From positions 1-64,000 of the forward strand of contig NZ_JBJHZZ010000003.1 of NCBI RefSeq assembly GCF_045310675.1: a stretch of DNA of 64,000 bases, written 5' to 3'. Both the position numbers and the translations under genes were made by a program. This document shows, piece after piece, positions 1-8,674 of this stretch. The notes under the pieces were generated by a model. That model saw only the letters and a list, made by a program, of their open reading frames with translations, was not told the DNA's origin and searched no databases. Origin of the DNA: Clostridium_AT stratigraminis. Its GTDB lineage: Bacteria; Bacillota; Clostridia; Clostridiales; Clostridiaceae. Positions within the stretch are counted from its first letter, which is position 1. Each line of letters opens with the position of its first letter.

Positions 1-23
1 CACCGCATTTTAACTTTCTAAGC

Positions 24-76
24 AAAAAGGGAGCTGCTGCGCAGCTAACTATTTAGTTAGTTGTGCAACAGCCCCT
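24..76 (-). terminator. Rho-independent terminator of miaB
   Basis: Long imperfect hairpin directly after the miaB stop on the minus strand. The GGGGCTGTTGC and AACTAACT arms pair with AGTTAG and GCAGCAGCTCCC, and a TTTTT tract follows on the minus strand (A-run at 24-28 on plus). Confidence 0.8.
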
Positions 77-80
77 TAAT

Positions 81-1412
81 TTATATTTGCTTTCCATTTA
101 GTGAAAAGGACAAGGCTTCTGTTATTTGAACATTTACTAGCTTTCCTATACTATTAAAATCTCCTGTAAAGTTAACTAATTTACTAGTTCTAGTTCTACC
201 CATAAGTTTTGTGCTGTCATTTTTACTAGTTCCTTCAACTAATACCTCTACCACTTTACCAAGGTATTCCTTATTCTTCTTAGCACTGATTTCATTAACT
301 ACACTTACTAGCCTATTAAATCTATCATGCTTAATATCATCAGGAATTTGTTCCTCCATTTCATCTGCAGGAGTTCCCTTTCTCTTAGAATAAATAAAGG
401 TAAAGGCTGAATCATATTCAACTTTTTTAACTAGATCTAATGTCTCCAGAAAATCCTCCTCTGTTTCACCTGGGAAACCAATAATTATATCAGTAGATAA
501 AGCAACATTTGGTATTGCCTCTTTAATTCTTTTTACTAAGTTTAAGTATTGTGTTTTATCATACCGTCTATTCATTTTTTTAAGTATATTAGAGGAGCCA
601 GATTGTACAGGAAGATGTATATGTTCGCAAATCTTTTTAGAGTTTGCAATTGCATCTATAACCTCCTCAGATAGATCCTTTGGATGTGAGGTCATAAATC
701 TTATTCTCTCTAAACCTTCAATCTTATCCAGTCTCTCAAGAAGCTTTGCAAAGCTAATATCTTCTCCCTGACCCTTGCCATAAGAATTTACATTTTGACC
801 AAGTAGGGTGATTTCCTTGAAACCTTTAGAAACCATGTCTTTAATTTCATTTTCAATGTCTGCTGCTTCTCTGCTTCTTTCTCTGCCCCTTACATAAGGT
901 ACAATACAATAGGTACAAAAATTGTTGCAGCCATACATTATTGTTACAAATCCTTTTATATTGCTTTCTCTATCTACAGGTATTCCTTCTACTATTTTTT
1001 CTTCCTTATTAACTATTTCTATTATGGATTTTCCTTCCTGCTTTACTCTATTTAAGTACTCTGGAAACTTATATGCATTATGAGTTCCAAAAATAATATC
1101 TACAAATGGATATTTTCTAATAACATTATCTGCAATTCCGTCTTGCTGCATCATGCATCCACATACTGCTATTATTAGACCAGGTTTTTGCTTTTTTAAA
1201 TTTTTAAGCGCACCTAGATTCCCATATACCTTTAGCTCAGCATTTTCTCTAACACAGCAGGTATTAAATATTATAACGGAAGCTTCTTCCTTAATATCTG
1301 TTCTTACATAGCCTTGAGACTTCAGCATACCTGATAGCTTTTCTGAATCCTCTTCATTCATCTGACAGCCCCAAGTTTCGATAAAATATTTTAATTCATT
1401 AATTTCTTTCAT
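81..1412 (-). CDS. miaB: tRNA-2-methylthio-N6-dimethylallyladenosine synthase MiaB
   Basis: Radical-SAM methylthiotransferase that converts i6A37 to ms2i6A37 in tRNAs reading UNN codons. The N-terminal UPF0004 domain carries the three conserved cysteines that hold the auxiliary cluster (C16 in ETWGCQMN, one in NTCCVRE, one in CGCMMQQ). The radical-SAM triad CX3CX2C lies in YGCNNFCTYCIVPYVRGRE, and a TRAM RNA-binding domain ends the protein. At 443 aa it has the usual family length. AGGAG lies 7 nt before ATG. MiaB is preferred over MtaB or RimO because of the YVRGRERSR motif and the TRAM ending. It is monocistronic here, with its own terminator. Confidence 0.96.
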   Translation of the reverse strand: MKEINELKYFIETWGCQMNEEDSEKLSGMLKSQGYVRTDIKEEASVIIFNTCCVRENAELKVYGNLGALKNLKKQKPGLIIAVCGCMMQQDGIADNVIRKYPFVDIIFGTHNAYKFPEYLNRVKQEGKSIIEIVNKEEKIVEGIPVDRESNIKGFVTIMYGCNNFCTYCIVPYVRGRERSREAADIENEIKDMVSKGFKEITLLGQNVNSYGKGQGEDISFAKLLERLDKIEGLERIRFMTSHPKDLSEEVIDAIANSKKICEHIHLPVQSGSSNILKKMNRRYDKTQYLNLVKRIKEAIPNVALSTDIIIGFPGETEEDFLETLDLVKKVEYDSAFTFIYSKRKGTPADEMEEQIPDDIKHDRFNRLVSVVNEISAKKNKEYLGKVVEVLVEGTSKNDSTKLMGRTRTSKLVNFTGDFNSIGKLVNVQITEALSFSLNGKQI

Positions 1413-1656
1413 CCTCTATCTCCTCAAAAATTTATGCCATTTACAATATATTTTGACAAATTTACTTATATCTATATTGATTATATCATTAATATTATAT
1501 ATAATCTGAATAACTTTTTAAAGTGTTTTTTATCCTTAAGGTTGTACTACAAATAATATATACCTGGTAAATATTGTGAAGGATTTGTTTCAAGAATTGT
1601 TGGAAAAATAATTAATTTTTTAACAATTGAAATTTTAAAAACATTCCAAATTATTA

Positions 1657-1686
1657 TTGAAACTATAACTTCATATTTGATATAAT
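1657..1686 (+). promoter_or_regulatory. Sigma-A-type promoter of the aminotransferase gene
   Basis: TTGAAA (1657-1662), 18-nt spacer, TATAAT (1681-1686). The rest of the 1413-1746 gap is AT-rich and shows nothing else recognisable. Confidence 0.7.
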
Positions 1687-1746
1687 GATTGTAAGGGGAT
1701 TAACTAAATAAAATTTTATACATAATATATTTTGGGGGGTACCAAT

Positions 1747-2931
1747 ATGAATATATGCTATGCAGAAAGAACTTCAAGTATTAAAGCTTCTGAAATTAGA
1801 GAACTATTAAAATTAACTGAAATGCCTGATATCATTTCATTTGCTGGTGGACTTCCAGCACCAGAATTGTTCCCTATAGAAAAACTAGAAAGCATTACAA
1901 CTAGAGTTCTTAGAGAAGACGGTCGTGCAGCTCTGCAGTACAGTACTACTGAAGGTTATGCTCCTTTAAGAGAAATAATTGCAAAACAGAGAATGCCCAA
2001 GGCTAGAGTAAAAGCTACATTAGACAATATAATGATAACTAGCGGTTCACAACAGGGTTTGGAATTTTCCGCAAAGATCTTTATTAATGAAGGTGACGTT
2101 ATTATTTGTGAAAGTCCAAGTTATTTAGGAGCTTTAAATGCATTTAAGGCTTATCAACCTAAATTTGTTGAAATTCCAATGGATGATGACGGCATGATTG
2201 TTACTGAGCTAGAAAAGGCTTTAGAGGAAAATCCAAAAGCTAAAATGATTTATACAATACCTGATTTTCAAAACCCTAGTGGCAAAACAATGTCTGTTGA
2301 GCGAAGAAAGCGTGTTGCTGAGCTTGCTAAGTTATATAATATTCCTGTTATCGAAGATTGTCCATATGGAGAACTTATCTTTGAAGGAGAACAGTATCCA
2401 TCTATAAAGAGTTTTGATGAAGATGGATATGTAATATATTTAGGAACATTTTCTAAAACCTTCTGTCCTGGGCTTAGAATTGGCTGGGTTTGTGCGGATA
2501 CTGAAATACTTCAAAAATATATAATAGTAAAGCAAGGAGCGGATCTTCAATGCAGCAGCATAGCCCAAAGAGAAACTGCACTTTATATGCAGACTTATGA
2601 TTTAGATGAGCATATAGCAAATATTAGGTCTATCTATAAGGCAAGAAGAGATGTTATGCTTGAATCTATTGAAAAGTATTTTCCAAAGGATGTAATTTTC
2701 ACTAGGCCTAAAGGCGGTTTATTTACATGGGTTGAGCTAAGGGAAGACTTAGACGCTGCACTAATATTAAAAGATGCCTTGGAAGAAAAAGTAGCTTATG
2801 TACCTGGCAGCTCATTCTTTGCAAATGGTGACAGAGCAAATCATTTTAGATTAAATTACTCCTGCATGAATGAGAATCTTACTCTTGAAGGTATAAAAAG
2901 ATTAGGTGGTGTCTTGAAAAAACATTATTAA
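1747..2931 (+). CDS. PLP-dependent class I/II aminotransferase (2-aminoadipate/aromatic aminotransferase type)
   Basis: Fold-type I aminotransferase of the group containing LysN, AraT and stand-alone MocR-like catalytic domains. Visible signatures are the N-terminal ISFAGGLPAPELFP, the substrate/PLP-binding DFQNPSGKTMS, and the PLP-lysine in YLGTFSKTFCPGLRIGW. It should transfer the amino group of an aromatic, branched or aminoadipate-type amino acid to 2-oxoglutarate; the exact substrate cannot be read from sequence. An upstream in-frame TTG at 1732 lies inside the GGGGGG ribosome site, so ATG 1747, 7 nt after it, is chosen (394 aa). A decayed second aminotransferase stub follows. Confidence 0.88.
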   Translation: MNICYAERTSSIKASEIRELLKLTEMPDIISFAGGLPAPELFPIEKLESITTRVLREDGRAALQYSTTEGYAPLREIIAKQRMPKARVKATLDNIMITSGSQQGLEFSAKIFINEGDVIICESPSYLGALNAFKAYQPKFVEIPMDDDGMIVTELEKALEENPKAKMIYTIPDFQNPSGKTMSVERRKRVAELAKLYNIPVIEDCPYGELIFEGEQYPSIKSFDEDGYVIYLGTFSKTFCPGLRIGWVCADTEILQKYIIVKQGADLQCSSIAQRETALYMQTYDLDEHIANIRSIYKARRDVMLESIEKYFPKDVIFTRPKGGLFTWVELREDLDAALILKDALEEKVAYVPGSSFFANGDRANHFRLNYSCMNENLTLEGIKRLGGVLKKHY

Positions 2932-2967
2932 GCAGTTAATAAATATATAGACATATTTAATTAAAAA

Positions 2968-3108
2968 TTTCATAAGCTGGCAGCTAATGCTGCAAAGAAA
3001 AAAGGCATACACGTTTATCAACTTAATATAGGACAACCAGATATAAAAACACCGAAACATTTTTTAAAGCAAATTGCTTTAGAGAAATATACAGCTCAGT
3101 ATAACTAA
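2968..3108 (+). pseudogene. Remnant of a second PLP aminotransferase (N-terminal piece)
   Basis: Reading from 2968 gives about 46 codons to TAA at 3106, with no start codon. The stretch KLAANAAKKKGIHVYQLN followed by IGQPDIKTP is the N-terminal signature of class I aspartate/aromatic-type aminotransferases, which normally run to about 400 aa. The last residues (LEKYTAQYN) do not continue the family, so the rest has been deleted. This is a different subfamily from the intact gene upstream, so it is not a simple tandem duplicate. Confidence 0.72.
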
Positions 3109-3125
3109 GAATTATTTACTAAAAA

Positions 3126-3173
3126 GCCATCCTAGTAACAAAATTTAAATTACCAATTTGTTATTAGAATGGC
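3126..3173. terminator. Bidirectional terminator
   Basis: Imperfect 17-bp hairpin, GCCATCCTAGTAACAAA against TTTGTTATTAGAATGGC. An A-run lies on the left side and a T-rich run on the right, serving the rightward aminotransferase unit and the leftward GNAT gene. Confidence 0.75.
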
Positions 3174-3177
3174 TCCT

Positions 3178-4047
3178 TTATTTATTATATTCAAAGGTAA
3201 AAGTCTCTCCACTTACTTCAAATCCAAGTTTATTATACATTTTTATAGCTATTGAATTATCTGATGATACCTTTAAGTTAACTTCCTTATATCCGCTTTT
3301 TATTAATAAAGTCAATAAATACTGCATTAATGAGCTGCCTAGCCCTTTTAACCTAAATTCTTTTAATATTCCTACATTTACGATTGTAGGCACATTATCT
3401 ATTAATATAATTTGTCCATAGCCTGCATATTCTTTATTATATTTAATAAATACTGCACCTTCTTCATAATAATAGCTCTGATATTCATCGTAAAGCATGT
3501 CATCAACCGATAGAGGCATCCTATCATCATTTCTAAATACATCATTTTGAATATTGCATCTTAATTCTTCTTGTTTTCCTTTTCGCAAAGCTTCAAATTC
3601 CACTTCTTTTTCAGGAAATGTGTAGTTTAAATTATTAAGAGACATTTTCATATTTAAGGTGCCCTTGCCTCTTTTAAACCCAATTTCAGTTAAAACTTCG
3701 AAGTTATTAAAGTTTTTTCTGCAATTATAAATAAATTTATTACCCTTAAAAGAATTAAGAAGCAATCTGTATTTTTTAATTATATCTTCATTCCCATTTA
3801 TATACATAGAGTTTATAATGAAATTTCCATCTTCATTTTTAAATATCCATAAGTATCCCTGAATCCTATTATTTTCTCTAAGTAACTTCACTTTATTGTA
3901 TATTAAAAGTCGTTTTAAAAAATTAAGTTCATTAAAGTAATTGACAAAGTCTTCATTTAATAAGTTAAATCTGAGTCTGTTGTCATTTATAAAAGTAAGA
4001 TCTTTTAAGTATGTTTTATTAAAACCGATACATTCATACATATACAA
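3178..4047 (-). CDS. GNAT family N-acetyltransferase (two-domain)
   Basis: The C-terminal half (about residues 165-289) is a complete GNAT fold. VNVGILKEFRLKGLGSSLMQ contains the acetyl-CoA pyrophosphate loop (R/Q-x-x-G-x-G/A type), followed by the strand VNLKVSSDNSIAIKMYNKLGF typical of RimI-like enzymes. The N-terminal half (1-160) shows no clear motif and may be a degenerate second GNAT domain, as in other 280-300 aa family members. The substrate is unknown. Start ATG at 4047 has AGAGG 6 nt upstream; a second ATG two codons later is less well spaced. Confidence 0.8.
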   Translation of the reverse strand: MYMYECIGFNKTYLKDLTFINDNRLRFNLLNEDFVNYFNELNFLKRLLIYNKVKLLRENNRIQGYLWIFKNEDGNFIINSMYINGNEDIIKKYRLLLNSFKGNKFIYNCRKNFNNFEVLTEIGFKRGKGTLNMKMSLNNLNYTFPEKEVEFEALRKGKQEELRCNIQNDVFRNDDRMPLSVDDMLYDEYQSYYYEEGAVFIKYNKEYAGYGQIILIDNVPTIVNVGILKEFRLKGLGSSLMQYLLTLLIKSGYKEVNLKVSSDNSIAIKMYNKLGFEVSGETFTFEYNK

Positions 4048-4129
4048 ATCCTCTTTAACTTCACAACTTCTTATTAATATTTAATTATATTATTTTATAA
4101 TTTAGTTATGCTTAATTTTTAGTATATTA

Positions 4130-4195
4130 AAAATAATGTTGATTGACAGTTTATAAGAAAGTTTTCATATTAAACTGCACATCAACATTATTTTT
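4130..4195. terminator. Terminator after the ispH-S1 gene
   Basis: AAAATAATGTTGAT pairs with ATCAACATTATTTTT, with further inner pairing (CAGTTTA/TAAACTG). AT-rich flanks give U-rich tails in both directions. It closes the leftward flavoprotein-aroH-cmk-ispH unit. Confidence 0.8.
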
Positions 4196-4218
4196 CATAA
4201 CTTTATTAAGGTTAGATT

Positions 4219-6129
4219 TTAAACCTCTTCAGCTTCTTTAATGCTTAAGCCTATTTTTCTTGTTTCTTTATCTACATCTACAATTTTTGCTTTAATTTGT
4301 TCTCCAATTTTTAATGCATCAGAAGGCTTATTAATTCTATTATGGCTAATTTGTGAGATATGTACAAGAGCATCAACTCCTGGTTCTAGTTCCACAAAAG
4401 CTCCAAAGTTAGCAAATCTAACTACTTTACCTAATACTATTGTACCTACTGGATATTTTTCTTCTACATTTTCCCATGGATTTTCAGTAAGCTTTTTAAT
4501 ACTTAGGGATAACTTCTTTTCTTCTTTATTAGCATCTACAACTAATACTTCTACCTTCTGACCAACTTTAAGAACACTAGATGGTTTATCTACCTTTCCC
4601 CAAGAAATTTCTGAAACATGAAGTAACCCATCTATTCCACTAACTTCAACAAATGCCCCAAATTGAGTTAGTCTTTTTACTTCACCAACTAGTTTATCAC
4701 CTACATTAATTGTTTTCCAAGCTTCTTCTTCAATTATATTTCTTTCAGCCTTTAATATGTCACGTCTGGAACCAACTATTCTCGTATTTCTTCTTTCAGT
4801 TTTTAATTCTATTATCTTTATATCTATTTCTTTCCCTATAAAATGCTCTAAATTATCTACATGGAATAATTCTATATGTGAAGCAGGTATAAAGATTCTT
4901 ACACCTTTATAACTTCCTATTAATCCACCTGTAACAGCAGATTTTACAACTACTTTTAGACTTGATCCATCTTCAAAAGCTTGTTTTACATCTTTAAAAG
5001 ATTGTTCTCTTTCTATTTCAGTTTTAGATAAAATCACATATCCATCCGAATTGTTTCTATTAATTACCTTTACTTCAACTTCTTCTCCAGCTTTTAATAT
5101 ATCTAGTAGGCTTACATTACTTTCCTTAGTAACCTCTTCCTTTGGAAGTAACCCATCTGATTTGTATCCTAAGTTAACATAAGCTTCTTTTTCGTTTACA
5201 GAAATAATAGTCCCTTTTACAACCTTTCCTACATAAATATGATTTTCATTTTGCTGCATAAATGCTAATTGCTCATTTACCTCATTATTCATTTCACTCA
5301 TTTTTTTAATTGCCTCCTTTATTATCCAATCAGGTGTTGAAGCTCCAGCTGTTACACCTATAGTATTGATATTTTTCCCAAGAAAATATTCCTTAGGTAC
5401 TTCCTTCCAGTTTTCAACATGTATTGTATTACTGCAATTTTTCTTACATATTTCATATAGTTTTGTAGTATTAGAACTATTATAACCTCCAAGTACAACC
5501 ATCATGTCTACTTTCTTAGATAATTCCTCTACACTTTTTTGTCTTTCTTCTGTAGCATTACAAATTGTGTTAAAGGCCATAATTTCTCTGCAGGTTTTAA
5601 GTATATACTCTATTACATTCTCCCAATTCTCCTGTTTTTCTGTAGTTTGTGATACTACGCAAACCTTTCTTGGAAGATTACCTAGCTCCTCTTTAGTTTT
5701 AGCAATAATAGCTGTATTATTACACCAACCATTTATACCTATAACCTCAGGATGTTTCTTATCTCCTACAATTACAATTGCATAGCCTTTATCATAATAT
5801 TCCTTAACTTTAAGTTGAATATTTGATACATATGGACATGTAGCATTAATTATATTTAGTCCCATTACCTCAAGTTTTTTAAAGGTTTCAGCTGAAACAC
5901 CATGGGAACGAATTATGATTACATCACCATTTTTTAACTCATTAATACTATTTTCATCTACTGAGAAAATATCATTTTCTTCCAAAAATTTCACAACATC
6001 ATTGTTATGGATTAATGGACCTAAAGTATATATTCTTTTATTATATTCCTCCTTGGCCTTTATAGCCTCATCTACAGCCCTTTTAACGCCAAAGCAAAAG
6101 CCTGCCTTTTCTGCTAAAATAACTTTCAT
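4219..6129 (-). CDS. ispH: 4-hydroxy-3-methylbut-2-enyl diphosphate reductase fused to S1 RNA-binding domains (IspH-RpsA)
   Basis: Residues 1-~280 are IspH, the last enzyme of the MEP isoprenoid pathway. The three [4Fe-4S] ligands are visible at C12 (AGFCFGVKRA), C98 (NATCPYVS) and C190 (NTICNATEERQ). After a linker come four S1/OB repeats (about 298-368, 383-450, 472-542, 557-628). Repeats 3 and 4 are the most canonical (TQFGAFVEVSGIDGLLHVSE and FANFGAFVELEPGVDALVHIS). This fusion is a known hallmark of Clostridium and relatives, where the S1 part is annotated as ribosomal protein S1-like. It starts 8 nt after cmk, so the two are co-transcribed. Confidence 0.95.
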   Translation of the reverse strand: MKVILAEKAGFCFGVKRAVDEAIKAKEEYNKRIYTLGPLIHNNDVVKFLEENDIFSVDENSINELKNGDVIIIRSHGVSAETFKKLEVMGLNIINATCPYVSNIQLKVKEYYDKGYAIVIVGDKKHPEVIGINGWCNNTAIIAKTKEELGNLPRKVCVVSQTTEKQENWENVIEYILKTCREIMAFNTICNATEERQKSVEELSKKVDMMVVLGGYNSSNTTKLYEICKKNCSNTIHVENWKEVPKEYFLGKNINTIGVTAGASTPDWIIKEAIKKMSEMNNEVNEQLAFMQQNENHIYVGKVVKGTIISVNEKEAYVNLGYKSDGLLPKEEVTKESNVSLLDILKAGEEVEVKVINRNNSDGYVILSKTEIEREQSFKDVKQAFEDGSSLKVVVKSAVTGGLIGSYKGVRIFIPASHIELFHVDNLEHFIGKEIDIKIIELKTERRNTRIVGSRRDILKAERNIIEEEAWKTINVGDKLVGEVKRLTQFGAFVEVSGIDGLLHVSEISWGKVDKPSSVLKVGQKVEVLVVDANKEEKKLSLSIKKLTENPWENVEEKYPVGTIVLGKVVRFANFGAFVELEPGVDALVHISQISHNRINKPSDALKIGEQIKAKIVDVDKETRKIGLSIKEAEEV

Positions 6130-6137
6130 ATTATCTA

Positions 6138-6815
6138 CTAACTCTCCTCCTTTTTATTTCCTTCCAAAAATCTAGCAATATATTGTGACATTTTTTCAAC
6201 TACTTCATCAATACACATAAAAGAAGAATCTATTTCTATAGCATCCTCTGCTTTTCTAAGGGGATCAGTTTCTCTATGTGAATCTATGTAATCTCTTTTA
6301 ATTATATCATTCAATATTTCATTAAAATCTACAATTATATCTTTCTCCATGAGTTCGGAGTATCTTCTCTTAGCTCTTTCTTCAGCAGTAGCAGTTAAAT
6401 AAAATTTAATGGGAGAATTTTTTAAAACCACTGTTCCAATGTCTCTTCCATCCATCACTACCGAGTATTTTTCTGCTATTTTTTGCTGAAGGGCTACAAG
6501 CTTGTGTCTAACTTCTGGAATAGCAGCATAGTTAGAAACGCTTTTGCTTATTAAAGGCAGATTTATTTCGCTGCTTATATTTTCTCCATTGAGTATTAAG
6601 TTTTCATTTTGAAAATGCATTTCTAAATTATCCATAAGCTCAATTATACGATATTTTTCCTTATAAGAAATGTTTTCTTCTAAGGCTTTAAAGGTAACTG
6701 CTCTATACATAGCTCCAGTATTTATATACATTAAGCCAAATTTATGAGCCACAATTTTAGCAATTGTGCTCTTTCCTGCGCCTGCTGGACCATCTATAGC
6801 CACTGAAAAATTCAA
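6138..6815 (-). CDS. cmk: (d)CMP kinase
   Basis: Phosphorylates CMP/dCMP to the diphosphate. The Walker A loop GPAGAGKST is at residues 10-18. The CMP-specific region MDGRDIGTVVLKN and the lid ERAKRRYSEL are present. The 225-aa length matches the family. The pairing of cmk with ispH-S1 downstream mirrors the common cmk-rpsA linkage. Confidence 0.96.
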   Translation of the reverse strand: MNFSVAIDGPAGAGKSTIAKIVAHKFGLMYINTGAMYRAVTFKALEENISYKEKYRIIELMDNLEMHFQNENLILNGENISSEINLPLISKSVSNYAAIPEVRHKLVALQQKIAEKYSVVMDGRDIGTVVLKNSPIKFYLTATAEERAKRRYSELMEKDIIVDFNEILNDIIKRDYIDSHRETDPLRKAEDAIEIDSSFMCIDEVVEKMSQYIARFLEGNKKEES

Positions 6816-6893
6816 TATTACGACCCCTTTTCAAAAATTAAATTATGCCACTTTACTATATTCTATAAAAGATATTAAAATCCTTTAAGATTT

Positions 6894-7250
6894 TTAATTT
6901 ATCAAATCTTGTCTAAGGATTTTTGCATTGTTTAAGTAGATATATTTTATTTCCTTATTATTGTCAATGTTAACATTAAGCATCACCCTGATGCACTTTT
7001 TTAGACTATTATTAACTTCCATCTCATTAAAATGCATTATTGCAACTTTATCTAGTCCAAAGTGCTCTCTGATATATTTTCCTGGATAACAGCTTTTAAT
7101 ATCATTTGTACAAGAAAAAATAATAGAAACAAAATCTTCTTTTTTTATATTATTTTCTTTAATAATCTTATTAAATAATTCTATAGAAGCTTCTTTAACC
7201 TCATCTATATTATCCTCATTTATTGTAGTTGCGCCTCTTATAGCAATCAT
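6894..7250 (-). CDS. aroH: Chorismate mutase, AroH type
   Basis: Monofunctional trimeric chorismate mutase (chorismate to prephenate, first step to Phe/Tyr). The AroH-class signatures are IRGATTINEDN at the N-terminus, the S-x-x-F-S-C/T-T-N-D loop (SIIFSCTNDI), and the central HFNEMEVNNSLKKCIRVML with the catalytic Glu and Arg. It is 118 aa, as in Bacillus AroH. Its ATG overlaps the stop of the upstream flavoprotein gene (TAATG), indicating translational coupling. Confidence 0.92.
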   Translation of the reverse strand: MIAIRGATTINEDNIDEVKEASIELFNKIIKENNIKKEDFVSIIFSCTNDIKSCYPGKYIREHFGLDKVAIMHFNEMEVNNSLKKCIRVMLNVNIDNNKEIKYIYLNNAKILRQDLIN

Positions 7251-8479
7251 TAATCCTCACCTACCTTGCTGCCTGCTATATATCCAGTTGACAAGGCTAT
7301 TTGTATATTATAGCCTCCTGTATATGCATCTACGTCTATTACCTCGCCAGCAAAATACATGTTATGAATTAATTTGGATTTCATGGTTGAAGGATCAATT
7401 TGCTTTGTATCAACTCCTCCTGCAGTAACAATTGCCTCCTCAATAGGTCTAAGCCCAAGTACTTGCATTGAGAAGTTTTGAAGTAAGTAAACAAGTCCTT
7501 TTCTTTCTTCCCTGGTAATTAGGTTTACCTTCTTTTCACCATCAATGCCGGATAACTTTACTACTACATTAATAAGCTTACTTGGTAGTAGGTCATTTAG
7601 AGCATTTTTAAAGGCCTTATTTGAATACTGCATAAAATCCTTTTGAACACGCTTATCAAGTTCTTCATCGCTTAATGCAGGCTTAAGATTAATAGAAGCA
7701 CTTAAACTTAACTTATTATTAACTACACTGCTTGCGCTAAGTACAAGGGGTCCGGAAATTCCATAATGGGTAAATAGCATTTCACCAAATTCCTTAAAGA
7801 TTACCTTTTTGTTTTTATTATTGATTATTTTAAGCTCCACGTTCTTTAAAGATAAACCCTGCAGCTCCTTTACCCATTCATTTTCAATTACTATAGGTAC
7901 TAAGGAAGGTTTGGGCTCAATAATTTTATGCCCAAGCTTTTTTGCAAAAATAAGTCCATCTCCTGTGGAACCGGTTCTTGGATAAGATAAGCCACCTGTA
8001 CAGAATATGAAGTAATTTCCTTCAATAATAGATCCGTCTTGAAGTTCTATATGCTTTATGGCATTATTGTCTGCATAAATACTTTTAACTGGAGAATTTA
8101 ACTTCAAAGTAACTCCTACTTTTATTAATTCATCTCTTAAAGCATTTATTATGTCTGAAGATTTATCAGATTCCGGAAAAACCCTGTCTCCTCTTTCAGT
8201 TTTAAGTTTAACTCCAAGCTTACTAAAGAGATTCATGGTATCTTCATTTGTAAAAGTATATAATGCACTATATAAAAAACTTGGGTTTCCAGGAATGTAA
8301 TCAAAAAATTCGTTTATATCTTTGGCATTTGTAATATTACATCTTCCTTTTCCTGTAATAAATAGCTTCTTACCGATTTTTTCATTTTTTTCAACTAATA
8401 TGACCTCATGTTTTTTAGCAGCTGTAATAGCAGCCATTATTCCTGCTGGACCTCCACCAATAATAACAACTTTTGGCAT
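7250..8479 (-). CDS. NAD(P)/FAD-dependent oxidoreductase, HI0933/YhiN/BaiN-like family
   Basis: Flavoprotein with an N-terminal Rossmann FAD loop (IIGGGPAGIMAAITAAKKHE), the family block KKLFITGKGRCNITN, and a C-terminal FAD segment (MYFAGEVIDVDAYTGGYNIQIALSTGYIAG). At 409 aa it is typical. The physiological role of these widespread HI0933-type proteins is unsettled; one relative, BaiN, is reported to act on bile acids, but nothing here supports that specifically. It is the first gene of the operon reading into aroH, cmk and ispH-S1. Confidence 0.9.
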   Translation of the reverse strand: MPKVVIIGGGPAGIMAAITAAKKHEVILVEKNEKIGKKLFITGKGRCNITNAKDINEFFDYIPGNPSFLYSALYTFTNEDTMNLFSKLGVKLKTERGDRVFPESDKSSDIINALRDELIKVGVTLKLNSPVKSIYADNNAIKHIELQDGSIIEGNYFIFCTGGLSYPRTGSTGDGLIFAKKLGHKIIEPKPSLVPIVIENEWVKELQGLSLKNVELKIINNKNKKVIFKEFGEMLFTHYGISGPLVLSASSVVNNKLSLSASINLKPALSDEELDKRVQKDFMQYSNKAFKNALNDLLPSKLINVVVKLSGIDGEKKVNLITREERKGLVYLLQNFSMQVLGLRPIEEAIVTAGGVDTKQIDPSTMKSKLIHNMYFAGEVIDVDAYTGGYNIQIALSTGYIAGSKVGED

Positions 8480-8635
8480 TTTATCACCACCAATATACTT
8501 GTGAGCTTATATTTAGCAAATTTTTAATCTTAATCTTATTTAATTATTTATAAAGGAAATAGATATAAGCCCTATACTATAATGTAATATATTAAAGCAA
8601 TTAATTCAATAATAAATGTTAAAAACCGATAAACT

Positions 8636-8665
8636 AAAAAGAGAACCCATTGGGTTCTCTTTAAA
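8636..8665. terminator. Terminator of gdhA
   Basis: Perfect palindrome with arms AAAGAGAACCCA / TGGGTTCTCTTT flanked by A- and T-runs, 10 nt after the gdhA stop. Confidence 0.9.
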
Positions 8666-8674
8666 AAGTTAATT

